Assembly: GCF_945901735.1 (NCBI RefSeq)
Contig: NZ_CAMDLM010000001.1
Span: forward strand, 1 to 64,000
DNA: 64,000 nucleotides
Direction: 5' to 3'
Source of the DNA: Limnohabitans sp. Rim8
GTDB taxonomy: Bacteria; Pseudomonadota; Gammaproteobacteria; Burkholderiales; Burkholderiaceae_C
How positions within the stretch are numbered: position 1 is the first letter of the stretch; each line of letters starts with the position of its first letter. Below are positions 25,382-35,027 of this stretch, piece by piece. A model generated the notes under the pieces. That model was not told the DNA's origin, did not search any database, and worked only from the letters and a program-made list of their open reading frames with translations. The position numbers were made by a program, and so were the translations under genes.

Positions 25382-26233
25382 TCAGGTGTAAGACAAGACC
25401 AAGCCCGCAAACACGCTGAAGCCCACCCAGTGGTTCAGCCTAAAGGCCTTGAAGCAACCCTCGCGGCTGCGGTCCTTGATCAGCCACACATGCCACATCG
25501 CCTGCGCGGCCGCACCGGCCCAACCCGCCCAAAGCCAAGCACCGCGTTCGGACACGTCCAACAACAGCGCCCACAAAACCAAAAAGGCCGCATAGAAGAC
25601 CGCGATGGCGACCACATCCCATCTGCCCAAGGTGATGGCCGAGGTTTTCATGCCGATCTTCAGATCGTCATCGCGGTCCACCATCGCGTATTCGGTGTCG
25701 TAAGCCAGCACCCAAAACAAATTGCCCAAAAGCAAGCCCCAGGCCAGTGTCGGCACTTCGCTTTGGACCGCGGCGAAAGCCATCGGAATCCCAAAACTGA
25801 AGGCCACCCCCAACACCGCCTGTGGCATGGACACGAAGCGTTTGGCATAGGGATAAACCACGGTCACCGCCAAAGCGGCAAACGACCAGGCCACGGTTGC
25901 GCGGTTGGTGCTAAGCACCAGCACAAAAGCCAGCAGCGCCAGCACCACTCCCAAAACCAGCGCCTCCTTGACGCTCAGACGTCCACTGGTCACTGGGCGT
26001 GAGGCCGTGCGTTTGACGTGCTTGTCAAATTCGCGATCAGCCACATCGTTGACGCAGCACCCAGCGCTGCGCATGAGGACGGTGCCCAGCGTGAACACCG
26101 CCAACAAATGCCAACCCGGAAAACCGCCAGCAGCCACCCACAAGGCGGACAAAGTCGGCCACAACAACAACAGCCAGCCGGCAGGTCGGTTCCAGCGAAT
26201 CAGGTCCAAGTAAAGCTTGATTTTGGGGGTCAT
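25382..26233 (-). CDS. ubiA: 4-hydroxybenzoate octaprenyltransferase
   Basis: [66 protein letters not shown]. Confidence 0.95.
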   Translation of the reverse strand: MTPKIKLYLDLIRWNRPAGWLLLLWPTLSALWVAAGGFPGWHLLAVFTLGTVLMRSAGCCVNDVADREFDKHVKRTASRPVTSGRLSVKEALVLGVVLALLAFVLVLSTNRATVAWSFAALAVTVVYPYAKRFVSMPQAVLGVAFSFGIPMAFAAVQSEVPTLAWGLLLGNLFWVLAYDTEYAMVDRDDDLKIGMKTSAITLGRWDVVAIAVFYAAFLVLWALLLDVSERGAWLWAGWAGAAAQAMWHVWLIKDRSREGCFKAFRLNHWVGFSVFAGLVLSYT

Positions 26234-26349
26234 CCACGAATTATCCGTCCCCAATCAAGCGATGCAGTGCCTGCGGCTTCAAGTCATCGGCCAAGCCGCA
26301 GACGGCAACGGGCTCGAACGCGCCAATCCCGACCCGATCACCATCTGCA

Positions 26350-27138
26350 TCAAACGATGTGCAAGCCGCCATCCACCACCAAGGTGCTGCCGGTGATGAA
26401 CGAGCCCTCTGACGAAGCCATCCACAAAATCGGCCAGGCAATTTCTTCAGGGGTGGCCCAGCGACCCAACAAAGAGCTGTCTTTGCGTTCGGTCTTGAGT
26501 TGCTCCACGCTTTTGCCAATTTTTTGTGCGCGTGCGACATGGAAATCCGTCAGCGTTGAGCCGGGGCATACCGCGTTGACGCGAACACCGTGCGCCGCCT
26601 CTTCACACGCCAAGGACCGGGTCAAGGCCAGTTGCGCGGCTTTGGTGGCGTCGTACAAGGCCATGCCTTTGCGCCCCTTGACGGCATAACAGGAAGACAC
26701 ATTCACGATGCTGCCGTGGCCGGTGCTGCGCAGGTGCGGCAAAGCAGCATGGCAATAATTCGTGATGCCCACCAGGTTGACGCCCACAATGGCTAGCCAC
26801 TCGGCCGAAGTGGCCTCCGCGGCTGGCGAATAGTTGCGCATGGCAGCGTTGTTGACCAGGATATCCAAGCCTGCAAAAGCCGCTACGCAGTCGTCCACCG
26901 CTTGCAAAGCCAAGGCGCGATCGGTCACGTCCGCCGCCAGGCAGCGCACCTGGGCATTCGGAAAAGCCTGCAAAAGGGCTTGGTGTGTGCGCGTCAGGCC
27001 CTGCGCGTCGGCATCGACCAAAAACACCGCCGCACCCTCTTGGCAAAACACATGGGCGGTGGCTGCCCCGATGCCCGAACCGGCCCCGGTGATCAGCGCC
27101 ACTTGGCCTTGCAAACGTGGCTGCCCCATGCCGCTCAC
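26350..27138 (-). CDS. SDR family oxidoreductase
   Basis: ALITGAGSGIGAATAHVF, NNAAMRN, YDATKAAQLALTRSLA, C-terminal GSTLVVDGGLHIV. Confidence 0.92.
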   Translation of the reverse strand: MSGMGQPRLQGQVALITGAGSGIGAATAHVFCQEGAAVFLVDADAQGLTRTHQALLQAFPNAQVRCLAADVTDRALALQAVDDCVAAFAGLDILVNNAAMRNYSPAAEATSAEWLAIVGVNLVGITNYCHAALPHLRSTGHGSIVNVSSCYAVKGRKGMALYDATKAAQLALTRSLACEEAAHGVRVNAVCPGSTLTDFHVARAQKIGKSVEQLKTERKDSSLLGRWATPEEIAWPILWMASSEGSFITGSTLVVDGGLHIV

Positions 27139-28118
27139 TCCGCCTTGGTGCCGGTGTCTTTGATCACTTTGCCCCAGCGTTTGATTTCCGAGCCAATCCA
27201 GTCACGGAACTGGTTGGGCGTGGTGGCCACAATTTCAAACTCCATGTCCAGCAAGCGCTTGGTGATCTCGGGCGAACGAACGATCTTCACGATCTCGCGG
27301 TTGTAGCGCTCGATGATGGGCGCAGGCGTGCCGCCCGTGGTCAGAAAACCAATCCATGAGGTGGCTTCGAAGTCGGGGTAACCCGACTCGCTGAGGGTGG
27401 GAATGTCGGGCGTGCTGGCAAAGCGCTTGAGGCCCGAAGTCGCCAATAACTTCAAGCGCCCCTCCTTGGCAAACTGCTGCACATTGCCCGGCACAAAGAA
27501 CCCCGCCTGGATGTTGCCGCCTATCAAATCACTGACCGCAGGCCCAGCGCCACGGTAGGGGATGTGGGTGATGTGGAACCCGGCCGCCGACTTGAACATT
27601 TCCATGGTCAGGTGCGAGGCACTGCCCAAAGCCACCGAGCCGTAAGAATACTTGGCTGGGTTGGCCTTGGTCTTCTCGACAAAGTCCTTCACGCTGGTGA
27701 TGCCCGAGGCCGGGTTGACCACCAGGTATTGCGGCGCTTTGACCATCAAGGTGATGGGGGCCAGATCCTTGACCGGGTCGTAGGGCATTTTGTCGAACAA
27801 ACTGACATTGATGGCCAATGGGCCGTTGTAGCCAATCAGCAAGGTGTGGCCGTCGGGTGCGGCTTTGGCCACCATGTCGGCGCCAATGTTGCCACCTGCT
27901 CCAGGTTTGTTTTCCACCACAAAGGGCTGCCCGAAAACTTCTTGCAGTTTGGGGGCGATCAAGCGCGCCAGCACATCGTTGGTGCTGCCGGTGATGGGCA
28001 CGATGATGCGCACGGGCTTGGTCGGCGCCCACTCCTGTGCACCCACTGTCATGGCCGAACTCAGGCCCAGAATGGCCAGAGCCCATGTGGCCAAATGCCG
28101 ACGATTCAAATTTTTCAT
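27135..28118 (-). CDS. Tripartite tricarboxylate transporter (Bug family) substrate-binding protein
   Basis: Signal peptide, then PVRIIVPITGSTNDVLARLIAPKLQEVFGQPFVVENKPGAGGNIGADMVAKAAPDGHTLLIG. Confidence 0.93.
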   Translation of the reverse strand: MKNLNRRHLATWALAILGLSSAMTVGAQEWAPTKPVRIIVPITGSTNDVLARLIAPKLQEVFGQPFVVENKPGAGGNIGADMVAKAAPDGHTLLIGYNGPLAINVSLFDKMPYDPVKDLAPITLMVKAPQYLVVNPASGITSVKDFVEKTKANPAKYSYGSVALGSASHLTMEMFKSAAGFHITHIPYRGAGPAVSDLIGGNIQAGFFVPGNVQQFAKEGRLKLLATSGLKRFASTPDIPTLSESGYPDFEATSWIGFLTTGGTPAPIIERYNREIVKIVRSPEITKRLLDMEFEIVATTPNQFRDWIGSEIKRWGKVIKDTGTKAE

Positions 28119-28156
28119 GTTGTCTCCTGTTGTGCGTGTGTGCAATGAAAAAATGG

Positions 28157-29431
28157 TCATATCGAAAACACTGGTTCGTCCAGTCCATTGGCCAGGTGCG
28201 CTTTGGCCCAAACCATGGGGTCATCGCCCTTGGGCAACAAAACGCCAGCAGGGCGAACATGTTGCTCAGAGGCATCCAATGCCGGGGGCTCAATGCCTTG
28301 CTCCAGCGCCACCGCCGCATCGTGCAGCATGCGCCGGGCCATGACGATGGCTCGGTCGGTGGGCAACAGTTTTTCGGCCGCATGGTCCTGGATGGAACCC
28401 ATACTTTCCTGCAAGGAATAGTCTTGCGCCGAAAACCCGAACACACCGCTGTAAGCGCGTTTTTCCTGCTGGGCCTTGCGGTCCATCAGGTAGTCGTTGT
28501 CGCGATTGGCTTTGGGCACAAAACTGCCTGGCGCGTCGTATTCCACATGGATCCCTTTGCCCGCGGCCATGGCTTCGTTTTCTTCGGCGCTCAGCGGCTG
28601 CTTGGGTTGCCAATTCATGCTCCAGGCCCAGCACTCGTGGTCGTTGACCGGCACCCAGGCATGGCCGCCGAGCGCGTGGTGGCCAAACGGCGGAATCATG
28701 GTGAACCAAGGGAACAACCACTGCGTGATGCGCCAGTAATAACTGTCGGGCTCACCCATGCGACGGCCATACAAGCTCATCCCATACGAGGTCTTCTCGA
28801 TTTCAAACACCACATTGCCATCGGCCTTGATGTAGTCGAGCGCCTTGACGCCCTGATGCATCGGGTCCGTGTCCACTTCATAGCGGTGCACATACGAGAC
28901 ATGGGCGGTGTCGATGCCACCCTCCATGGCCTGCAGGTAACTGGAATACTGAAGGCGCTTGGAGACGAACACATGGCTATCGGGCAAGGTGCACCACTCC
29001 AGCTCGGGCGGCTCGGGCATTTTGTCGGGCGGGCCCATGTAGGTCCAGACAATGCCGCCGCGCTCCACGCAGGGATAGCCTTTGATGTGCATGTGCGCAC
29101 AGGCCTTGGGGTTGGACGGCACGTCCACACACTGGCCAAGGCCGTCAAACTTGACACCGTGGTACGCGCAGCGGATGCCGTTTTCCTCGTTGCGGCCAAA
29201 GTACAGCGAGACACCGCGGTGTGAGCAAAACTCACCAATCATGCAAGCTTGGCCATCGGTGTTGCGAAAGGCCAGCAGCTTTTCGCCCAACAACTCGATG
29301 CGCACTTGCGGACCGTCGGCCAGCTCGATTTCGCTGCTGCTCAAAGCGGGCACCCAATAACGCCGCATCAGGTTGCCCATGCGCGTGCCGGGGCCCACTC
29401 GAATCAGGGTTTCAGACATGTCCTTGTTCAT
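28157..29431 (-). CDS. Rieske [2Fe-2S] aromatic-ring-hydroxylating oxygenase, large subunit
   Basis: CSHRGVSLYFGRNEENGIRCAYHGVKFDGLGQCVDVPS (CxH...CxxH); phthalate 4,5-dioxygenase-like C-terminus. Confidence 0.9.
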   Translation of the reverse strand: MNKDMSETLIRVGPGTRMGNLMRRYWVPALSSSEIELADGPQVRIELLGEKLLAFRNTDGQACMIGEFCSHRGVSLYFGRNEENGIRCAYHGVKFDGLGQCVDVPSNPKACAHMHIKGYPCVERGGIVWTYMGPPDKMPEPPELEWCTLPDSHVFVSKRLQYSSYLQAMEGGIDTAHVSYVHRYEVDTDPMHQGVKALDYIKADGNVVFEIEKTSYGMSLYGRRMGEPDSYYWRITQWLFPWFTMIPPFGHHALGGHAWVPVNDHECWAWSMNWQPKQPLSAEENEAMAAGKGIHVEYDAPGSFVPKANRDNDYLMDRKAQQEKRAYSGVFGFSAQDYSLQESMGSIQDHAAEKLLPTDRAIVMARRMLHDAAVALEQGIEPPALDASEQHVRPAGVLLPKGDDPMVWAKAHLANGLDEPVFSI

Positions 29432-29570
29432 GAAAAAGCGTCTCCTTGGCTTGAATAAGTGACTGTCACAGTCATGCCCAACTGTGCAGCTTTATTCAAA
29501 ATGATAATCTTGTCCACCAGACGGACATTCCTATACTCACGGCACACGCAAGGTTTTGAAGGGTTTTGGC

Positions 29571-30320
29571 ATGAGCATCAGCAGCGGCGATGGCGTCCGG
29601 GCCGTGGAACGGGCTTTGGACATTTTGAAAGCGTTCTCGGTCAACGAGCACGAACTGAGCGCCGCGCAATTGCTCGAACGCGTCCCCTTGAGTCGGCCTA
29701 CCTTGTACCGATTGCTGCAAACGCTGGTGCATTCAGGCTTTGTGGTGTCTTCGGGCGAACCCCAGCGGTTCAGGCTCGGCCCAGCGGTGGGGCAGCTCAC
29801 ACACGTCTGGTCGTCAGGTCTGAATGTCTCTGCTGTGGGCCAAGCCATCATGCAGCGCGTGTGGGCCGCCACCCAGGAAACCGTGGCCTTGTTTGTACCG
29901 CAAGGCGCCATGCGGCTGTGCGTTGCCGAGTTGGCCAGCCCCCAGGCGCTGAGCTTCAAAAGGGGTGTGGGTTACCAAGAACGCATTGTTTTGGGGGCCA
30001 GTGGCCAGGTCATCCTGGCACATGCCAACACCTCCATCGAGGCCATCGAGCGTTATGCCGAAGGCCTGAACCTGGACCCCATCCGCTTGGCGCAAGAGCT
30101 GCGCCAAATCAGGAAACGGGGCTACGCCACCAGCAAAAACGCCTTGATTGAAGGGGCCGTGGCCATTGCGGCACCGTTCTTCAACAGCCATGGCCAGGTG
30201 GCTGGCTCCATCGCCGTGTTTGGGCCAGGTGCCCGCCTCAAAGAGGGCAAGGTGCGCCAGTTCGGCGCCGTGCTGGTCAAAGAAGCCGCCGCCCTGTCGC
30301 AGGCTTTGGGACACACCTGA
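29571..30320 (+). CDS. IclR family transcriptional regulator
   Basis: RAVERALDILKAFSVNEHELSAAQLLERVPLSRPTLYRLLQTLVHSGFV wHTH and IclR effector domain; divergent from the Rieske cluster. Confidence 0.92.
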   Translation: MSISSGDGVRAVERALDILKAFSVNEHELSAAQLLERVPLSRPTLYRLLQTLVHSGFVVSSGEPQRFRLGPAVGQLTHVWSSGLNVSAVGQAIMQRVWAATQETVALFVPQGAMRLCVAELASPQALSFKRGVGYQERIVLGASGQVILAHANTSIEAIERYAEGLNLDPIRLAQELRQIRKRGYATSKNALIEGAVAIAAPFFNSHGQVAGSIAVFGPGARLKEGKVRQFGAVLVKEAAALSQALGHT

Positions 30321-30347
30321 GCCTGATCGCTTCACAGGGATGGCGGT

Positions 30348-31103
30348 CTAGGGTTGCCACTGAAGGCCACGAACCCAACCCACGCTCTGAGCGCCGGTGT
30401 TGTCGCTGTCGGCCCCAATCAGCACCGCACGTATTTTAGGAACACCTGCCCCTGCAGGCAGCTCATCGGCAAACAAGTTTGCAAAGTCGGCGGCCACGTC
30501 GCGGGCTTCTGTTTGCCACTGGGCCAAAGGCGCGCCTTTGCCTTGCAAGCTGATGAAGCGCACGCGCTGCGTGTAAGGGTTAGCGCCTTGCAGGCCCGCG
30601 GGATACACGCTGTCCCACACATAGCAAAGCGTGGCGGCTGGCAGGTCTTCGCCACTCACGCTGCGGGCCATGCGCAACAAGGTGCGCTGGGCAAAAGGCA
30701 CGCGGTCCAGCGGATGGTCAAACATCACACAGACCTTGAGGGCGGCGTCGTCTCCGGCTTTGGTCAAGATGTCGACCGCCCCTTTGCCGCCCGTGAGCGG
30801 CTGGTCCAGCCGCCAGAGCCATTGCAGTCGGCCCGGGTTGGCCTTGGGCAGATCGTGCACCCAGGTGCCATACGAAGCGCGGGTGCTGACTTTCAGCGCC
30901 CGCTCGCCTTGCACATCGGCCAATTCAAAGCGCGTGGGCGGGATGTCGGCCTTGGATTTGGGAAAGCCCACAAACCGCCATGGGCTGGCGGTTGTGCTGT
31001 CGACAGGCACCAAGGGCGCGAGGGTTTGCGCGAGGGCCGATGCCGTGGCGCAAGTTATGCCCAGCGCCAGCAGCGCAGGAGCGTGCTTCAAAAACAGTTT
31101 CAT
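30348..31103 (-). CDS. DUF3047-family exported protein
   Basis: MKLFLKHAPALLALGITCATASALA signal peptide; WRFVGFPKSKADIPPTRFELADVQGERALKVSTRASYGTW; ATFCYVWD-like context. Confidence 0.72.
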   Translation of the reverse strand: MKLFLKHAPALLALGITCATASALAQTLAPLVPVDSTTASPWRFVGFPKSKADIPPTRFELADVQGERALKVSTRASYGTWVHDLPKANPGRLQWLWRLDQPLTGGKGAVDILTKAGDDAALKVCVMFDHPLDRVPFAQRTLLRMARSVSGEDLPAATLCYVWDSVYPAGLQGANPYTQRVRFISLQGKGAPLAQWQTEARDVAADFANLFADELPAGAGVPKIRAVLIGADSDNTGAQSVGWVRGLQWQP

Positions 31104-33262
31104 CCACGCCGCCAATCGTGGTACTTCTTCACCCAGGCCAGCAGCTTCTGCGGCGCATGGGCACGCTTCCATTCACCTGCCGCATATTTGTTGGCCTCAG
31201 ACATCGTGGGGTAGGTGTGGATGGTGCCCAAAATCTTGGTCAACCCCAGGCCATGCTTCATGGCCAGCACGTACTCGGCCAGCAAATCTGCCGCGTGGGC
31301 ACCCACGATGGTCACGCCCAAAATCTTGTCCTTGCCCGGCATGGTGAGCACCTTCACAAAACCGTGGGCCTCGCTGTCTGCGATGGCGCGGTCCAGATCG
31401 TCGATGCCGTACTTCGTGACTTCATAGGCAATGTTCTGCTCTTTGGCTTCTTGCTCGTTCAGGCCCACACGCGCCACCTCGGGTTCGATAAAAGTCGCCC
31501 ACGGAATCACCGAGTAGTCGGCCTTGAACAGCTTCCACTCACCAAACAGCGCGTTCACGGCGGCGTACCACGCTTGGTGCGCGGCGGTGTGGGTGAACTG
31601 AAACGGGCCCGCCACGTCGCCTGCGGCGTAGATGTTGGGGTAGATGGTTTGCAGGTACTCGTTGGTGTCTACCGTGCGGTGGGTGGGAATGCCCAAGTCT
31701 TCCAGTCCATAACCCTGCAAACGCGCCACGCGGCCCACGGCGCACAGCAGCTGGTCGAACACGATGCGCTGCTCTGCACCGGCGTGTTCCACCACCAAGG
31801 TCTTTTCGCCGTCAACCATCTCGCAGCGCAGCGCCTTGTGGCCGGCGAGCACTTGCACGCCATCGGCCTCCAGCGAGGCTTTAGCGAGTTCGCTGACCTC
31901 TTCGTCCTCGCGGATCATGATCCGAGCACCCATTTCCACTTGCGTGACATGTGAGCCCAGTCTGGCAAAGCTTTGCGCCAGCTCGCAACCAATCGGGCCA
32001 CCGCCCAACACCACCAAACGCTGGGGCACTTCATCGAGCTTGGCGAACGCTTCCCACAGGGTGTCGCTGGTCACGTAGCCGACATCGTTTAAGCCGGGCA
32101 GTGGCGGCACGAAGGGGCGGGCACCGGCGGCGATCACGATGCTGCGGGCAGTCAAGCGTTGGGTTGACCCATCGTTCAAAGCCACTTCCACCGTCCACGG
32201 GTTCACCAGTTTGCCGTAACCCTGCAACACCTCCACGCCCAGGCCGGTGTAGCGCTCGATGCTGTCGTGCGGCGCGATGGCTTTGATCACGTCGTGCACG
32301 CGCTGCATCACCGCTTTGAAGCTGAAGCTCGGGGCCGCATCGCTCAGGCCGTACTTCGATGCATGACGCATTTGTTGGGCCAGCTTGGCGCTTTTGATCA
32401 GCGCCTTGCTCGGCACACAGCCGTAATTCAAACAGTCGCCACCCATCTTGTGCGCCTCGATCAGTGTGACCTTGGCCTTCACGGCTGCGGCGATGTAGGC
32501 GCTGACCAAACCGCCCGCACCGCCGCCGATGACGATCAGGTTGCGGTCAAACGTCTTGGGGCGCACGCTGGCCCAGCGGACATAGACCTGGCGCTTTTGG
32601 ACGGCAGCCACCACACGCCGCGCCAACAAGGGGAAGATGCCCAGCAACACAAAGCTGCCCAAAAGCACCGGACTCAAAATGCCCTTCACCGATTCGAGCT
32701 GCGCCAGTTGCGTGCCCGCGTTCACATACACCGCCGTGCCCGCCAGCATGCCCAGCTGGCTGACCCAGTAATACGTCCAGGTCTTCATGCGCGTGAGGCC
32801 CATGAGCAGGTTGATCAGGAAAAATGGCACCACCGGAATCAGGCGCAAAGTGAAGAGGTAAAACGCGCCCTCGCGGTTCACGCCTGCATTGATGTCGGCC
32901 AGGCGCTGACCAAAGCGCGCCTCCACCCAGTCGCGCAACAAAAAGCGCGACGCCAAAAACGCCAAGGTCGCGCCCACGGTGGACGCAAACGACACAATCA
33001 GCAAACCGGGCCACAAGCCGAAAATAGCCCCACCGGCCAAGGTGATGACCACGGCCCCCGGAATGGACAGCGCTGTCGCCAGCACATAAATCAAGAAATA
33101 AACCGCCGCCACCGCAAGCGGCTGCTCGACGTGCAGCTGCGCAAAACTGGCCTGGCTGGCTTTGAGTTGCTCAAAGCTCAAGAAGCGCCCGAGGTCCAGC
33201 GCGACAAAGGCACCGATGGCCAGCGCCAGCAAGAGCAGCAAAACAATTTGACGAAGGCGCAT
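31100..33262 (-). CDS. Fusion of TVP38/TMEM64-type membrane domain and FAD-dependent pyridine nucleotide-disulfide (mercuric reductase-like) oxidoreductase
   Basis: N-terminal ~230 aa TVP38-like (PGAVVITLAGGAIFGLWPGLLIVSFASTVGATLAFLASRF), then GGGAGGLVSAYIAAAVKAKVTLIEAHKMGGDCLNYGCVPSKALI and dimerisation domain. Confidence 0.9.
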   Translation of the reverse strand: MRLRQIVLLLLLALAIGAFVALDLGRFLSFEQLKASQASFAQLHVEQPLAVAAVYFLIYVLATALSIPGAVVITLAGGAIFGLWPGLLIVSFASTVGATLAFLASRFLLRDWVEARFGQRLADINAGVNREGAFYLFTLRLIPVVPFFLINLLMGLTRMKTWTYYWVSQLGMLAGTAVYVNAGTQLAQLESVKGILSPVLLGSFVLLGIFPLLARRVVAAVQKRQVYVRWASVRPKTFDRNLIVIGGGAGGLVSAYIAAAVKAKVTLIEAHKMGGDCLNYGCVPSKALIKSAKLAQQMRHASKYGLSDAAPSFSFKAVMQRVHDVIKAIAPHDSIERYTGLGVEVLQGYGKLVNPWTVEVALNDGSTQRLTARSIVIAAGARPFVPPLPGLNDVGYVTSDTLWEAFAKLDEVPQRLVVLGGGPIGCELAQSFARLGSHVTQVEMGARIMIREDEEVSELAKASLEADGVQVLAGHKALRCEMVDGEKTLVVEHAGAEQRIVFDQLLCAVGRVARLQGYGLEDLGIPTHRTVDTNEYLQTIYPNIYAAGDVAGPFQFTHTAAHQAWYAAVNALFGEWKLFKADYSVIPWATFIEPEVARVGLNEQEAKEQNIAYEVTKYGIDDLDRAIADSEAHGFVKVLTMPGKDKILGVTIVGAHAADLLAEYVLAMKHGLGLTKILGTIHTYPTMSEANKYAAGEWKRAHAPQKLLAWVKKYHDWRRG

Positions 33263-33475
33263 AAAAAACTCCAATAGGGTCGGGGCCCGAAAATGAGCAC
33301 CCCACTCGCGATTTGAACCATAACCGCAGATGCCTTTTATTCGGCACGATAGAGCAATAAGTTACAGCTGCCGCCTTCCCTCATAGGGCTCCAGACCCTT
33401 GAAGGCTTGCGCGACAGGCAAAGCCCAGGTTTTTGTAGGAGCCCACCCCCGTGGGCGATGGGCGTGGCACACACC

Positions 33476-34603
33476 CTATGTCACCCACGCATAGGCCGTA
33501 TTGCGCCCACCACCTTCCAAGCGGCGCAATACACCACGCGCCAACAAATCATTGATGTCACGCAGCGCCGTGTCGGCCGAACATTGTCCGATGCTGGCCC
33601 ACTTGGCGTTGTTCAACTTGCCGTCCATGCCGTCGAGCATGCGGTTCAGCACCAATATCTGACGTGCATTCATCGGCGTGTCTGCCCACCTTTGCCAAAA
33701 CTGCGCCTTGTCCAGCACGCCCACCAACAAACCATCAGCACCCTGAACCGCACGCAACAAGCAGCCCAAAAACCAATCCAGCCACGGGGTCACGTCCATC
33801 GTGCCGCGTTGGGTGATTTCGAGTTGCTCGTAATACTGTTTACGCTCGCGCTGAATTTGCGCACTCAGGCTGTAAAAGCGTTGCGCAGAGCCTTCAGCTC
33901 GGGCCAAGGCCATGTCGCCCACAGCACGGCTGACGCGGCCATTGCCATCGTCAAACGGGTGCAAAGTCACCAGCCACAAATGCGCCAGCCCAGCGTGCAC
34001 CAGCGCATCACCCACCGGCCCGGCGTTGAACCACTCCAAAAACGCAGCGGTTTGTGCGGGCAAGGTGTGGGCGGGTGGTGCCTCAAAGTGCACCTTTTCT
34101 CGGCCCACCGGGCCCGAGACCACTTGCATCGGACCCGCTGCGTCGTTGCGCCAGGTGCCCACCTGAATCCGCACACGGCCACTGAAACCGGTGGGAAACA
34201 GCGCCGCATGCCAGCCAAACAAGCGCTCGGCTGTGAGCGGCTGGGCGTGTTGCTGGGTGGCGTCCAACACCATGTCCACCACGCCATCCACATGGCGGTC
34301 AGCGGGTGCAAGCGCACCAATGTCAACCCCTAAGCGCCGGGCGATGGACGAGCGCACCGCCTCTAGGTTGAGCGTTTCACCCTCAATGGCGCTGGTGGTG
34401 ATGACCTCTTGCGTCAAAGCTTGCACAGTCGCCAGATCGCGCTGCGCCAGCCCCAAGTGGGCCATCCGCCCCACCAACTCACCTTGCGCACGGTGCAACT
34501 GTGCCAACGGCCCGGCCAGCGCAGTCGCGTCATAACGCCACTGCGGCCAGTCGGGGCGCTGCCAAAGGTAAGTGCGTTTGCGGGGGGTCTTTTCAGTGAG
34601 CAT
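33476..34603 (-). CDS. Fic family protein (N-terminal DUF4172-like, Fic core, C-terminal wHTH)
   Basis: Active-site motif HPFDDGNGR; inhibitory motif TSAIEG; C-terminal wHTH; start at MLTEKTPRKRTYLWQ. Confidence 0.92.
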   Translation of the reverse strand: MLTEKTPRKRTYLWQRPDWPQWRYDATALAGPLAQLHRAQGELVGRMAHLGLAQRDLATVQALTQEVITTSAIEGETLNLEAVRSSIARRLGVDIGALAPADRHVDGVVDMVLDATQQHAQPLTAERLFGWHAALFPTGFSGRVRIQVGTWRNDAAGPMQVVSGPVGREKVHFEAPPAHTLPAQTAAFLEWFNAGPVGDALVHAGLAHLWLVTLHPFDDGNGRVSRAVGDMALARAEGSAQRFYSLSAQIQRERKQYYEQLEITQRGTMDVTPWLDWFLGCLLRAVQGADGLLVGVLDKAQFWQRWADTPMNARQILVLNRMLDGMDGKLNNAKWASIGQCSADTALRDINDLLARGVLRRLEGGGRNTAYAWVT

Positions 34604-34665
34604 GCGGTGATTATGCGCCACATTCACCGCACATATTGCGGTGAATATGCAACGTATTCACCGCA
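34603..34665. promoter_or_regulatory. Four-half-site palindromic operator upstream of/overlapping the fic start
   Basis: TGCGGTGATT-9nt-ATTCACCGCA-5nt-TGCGGTGAAT-9nt-ATTCACCGCA. Confidence 0.7.
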
Positions 34666-34826
34666 ATCGCCTACATAGAAGCCGCATTCCCGTTGAATTG
34701 AAACCCGCTTGCCTATGCCCGCAAGCTCTGCTGCCGAATGTGCTGGTAAACCAATTGCGCCACGTCCACTTTGTCTTGCGGCGTGTAGGGTGGCTCGGGC
34801 AGTGACAGGTATGGGGAGATGGTCAA

Positions 34827-35024
34827 TCAGGCTGCTTGGCCGTGGAGGATTTCTACCGGGAGTGCGCCGTTGGCTCTGGCGTCCAACACGACAACTTCTA
34901 CGGCTGTGCCATCAGCGGCGTAGCTGACATGCGTGTTCCAGTCCTGCGACACCTCGCGTGCAATGGGTTTATCCGAGAGATGAATCACCAAGATGTCATC
35001 TTGGTCGTAGTAGGTGGTTTTCAT
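34827..35024 (-). CDS. DUF2283 domain protein (probable antitoxin-like partner)
   Basis: MKTTYYDQDDILVIHLSDKPIAREVSQDWNTHVSYAADGTAVEVVVLDAR. Confidence 0.8.
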   Translation of the reverse strand: MKTTYYDQDDILVIHLSDKPIAREVSQDWNTHVSYAADGTAVEVVVLDARANGALPVEILHGQAA

Positions 35025-35027
35025 GGG

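Noticed and set aside
26241-26349. Possible C-terminal gene remnant (..[16 protein letters not shown]) between ubiA and SDR
   Set aside because: Short, in a different frame overlapping the SDR gene, and no family recognised; insufficient support.
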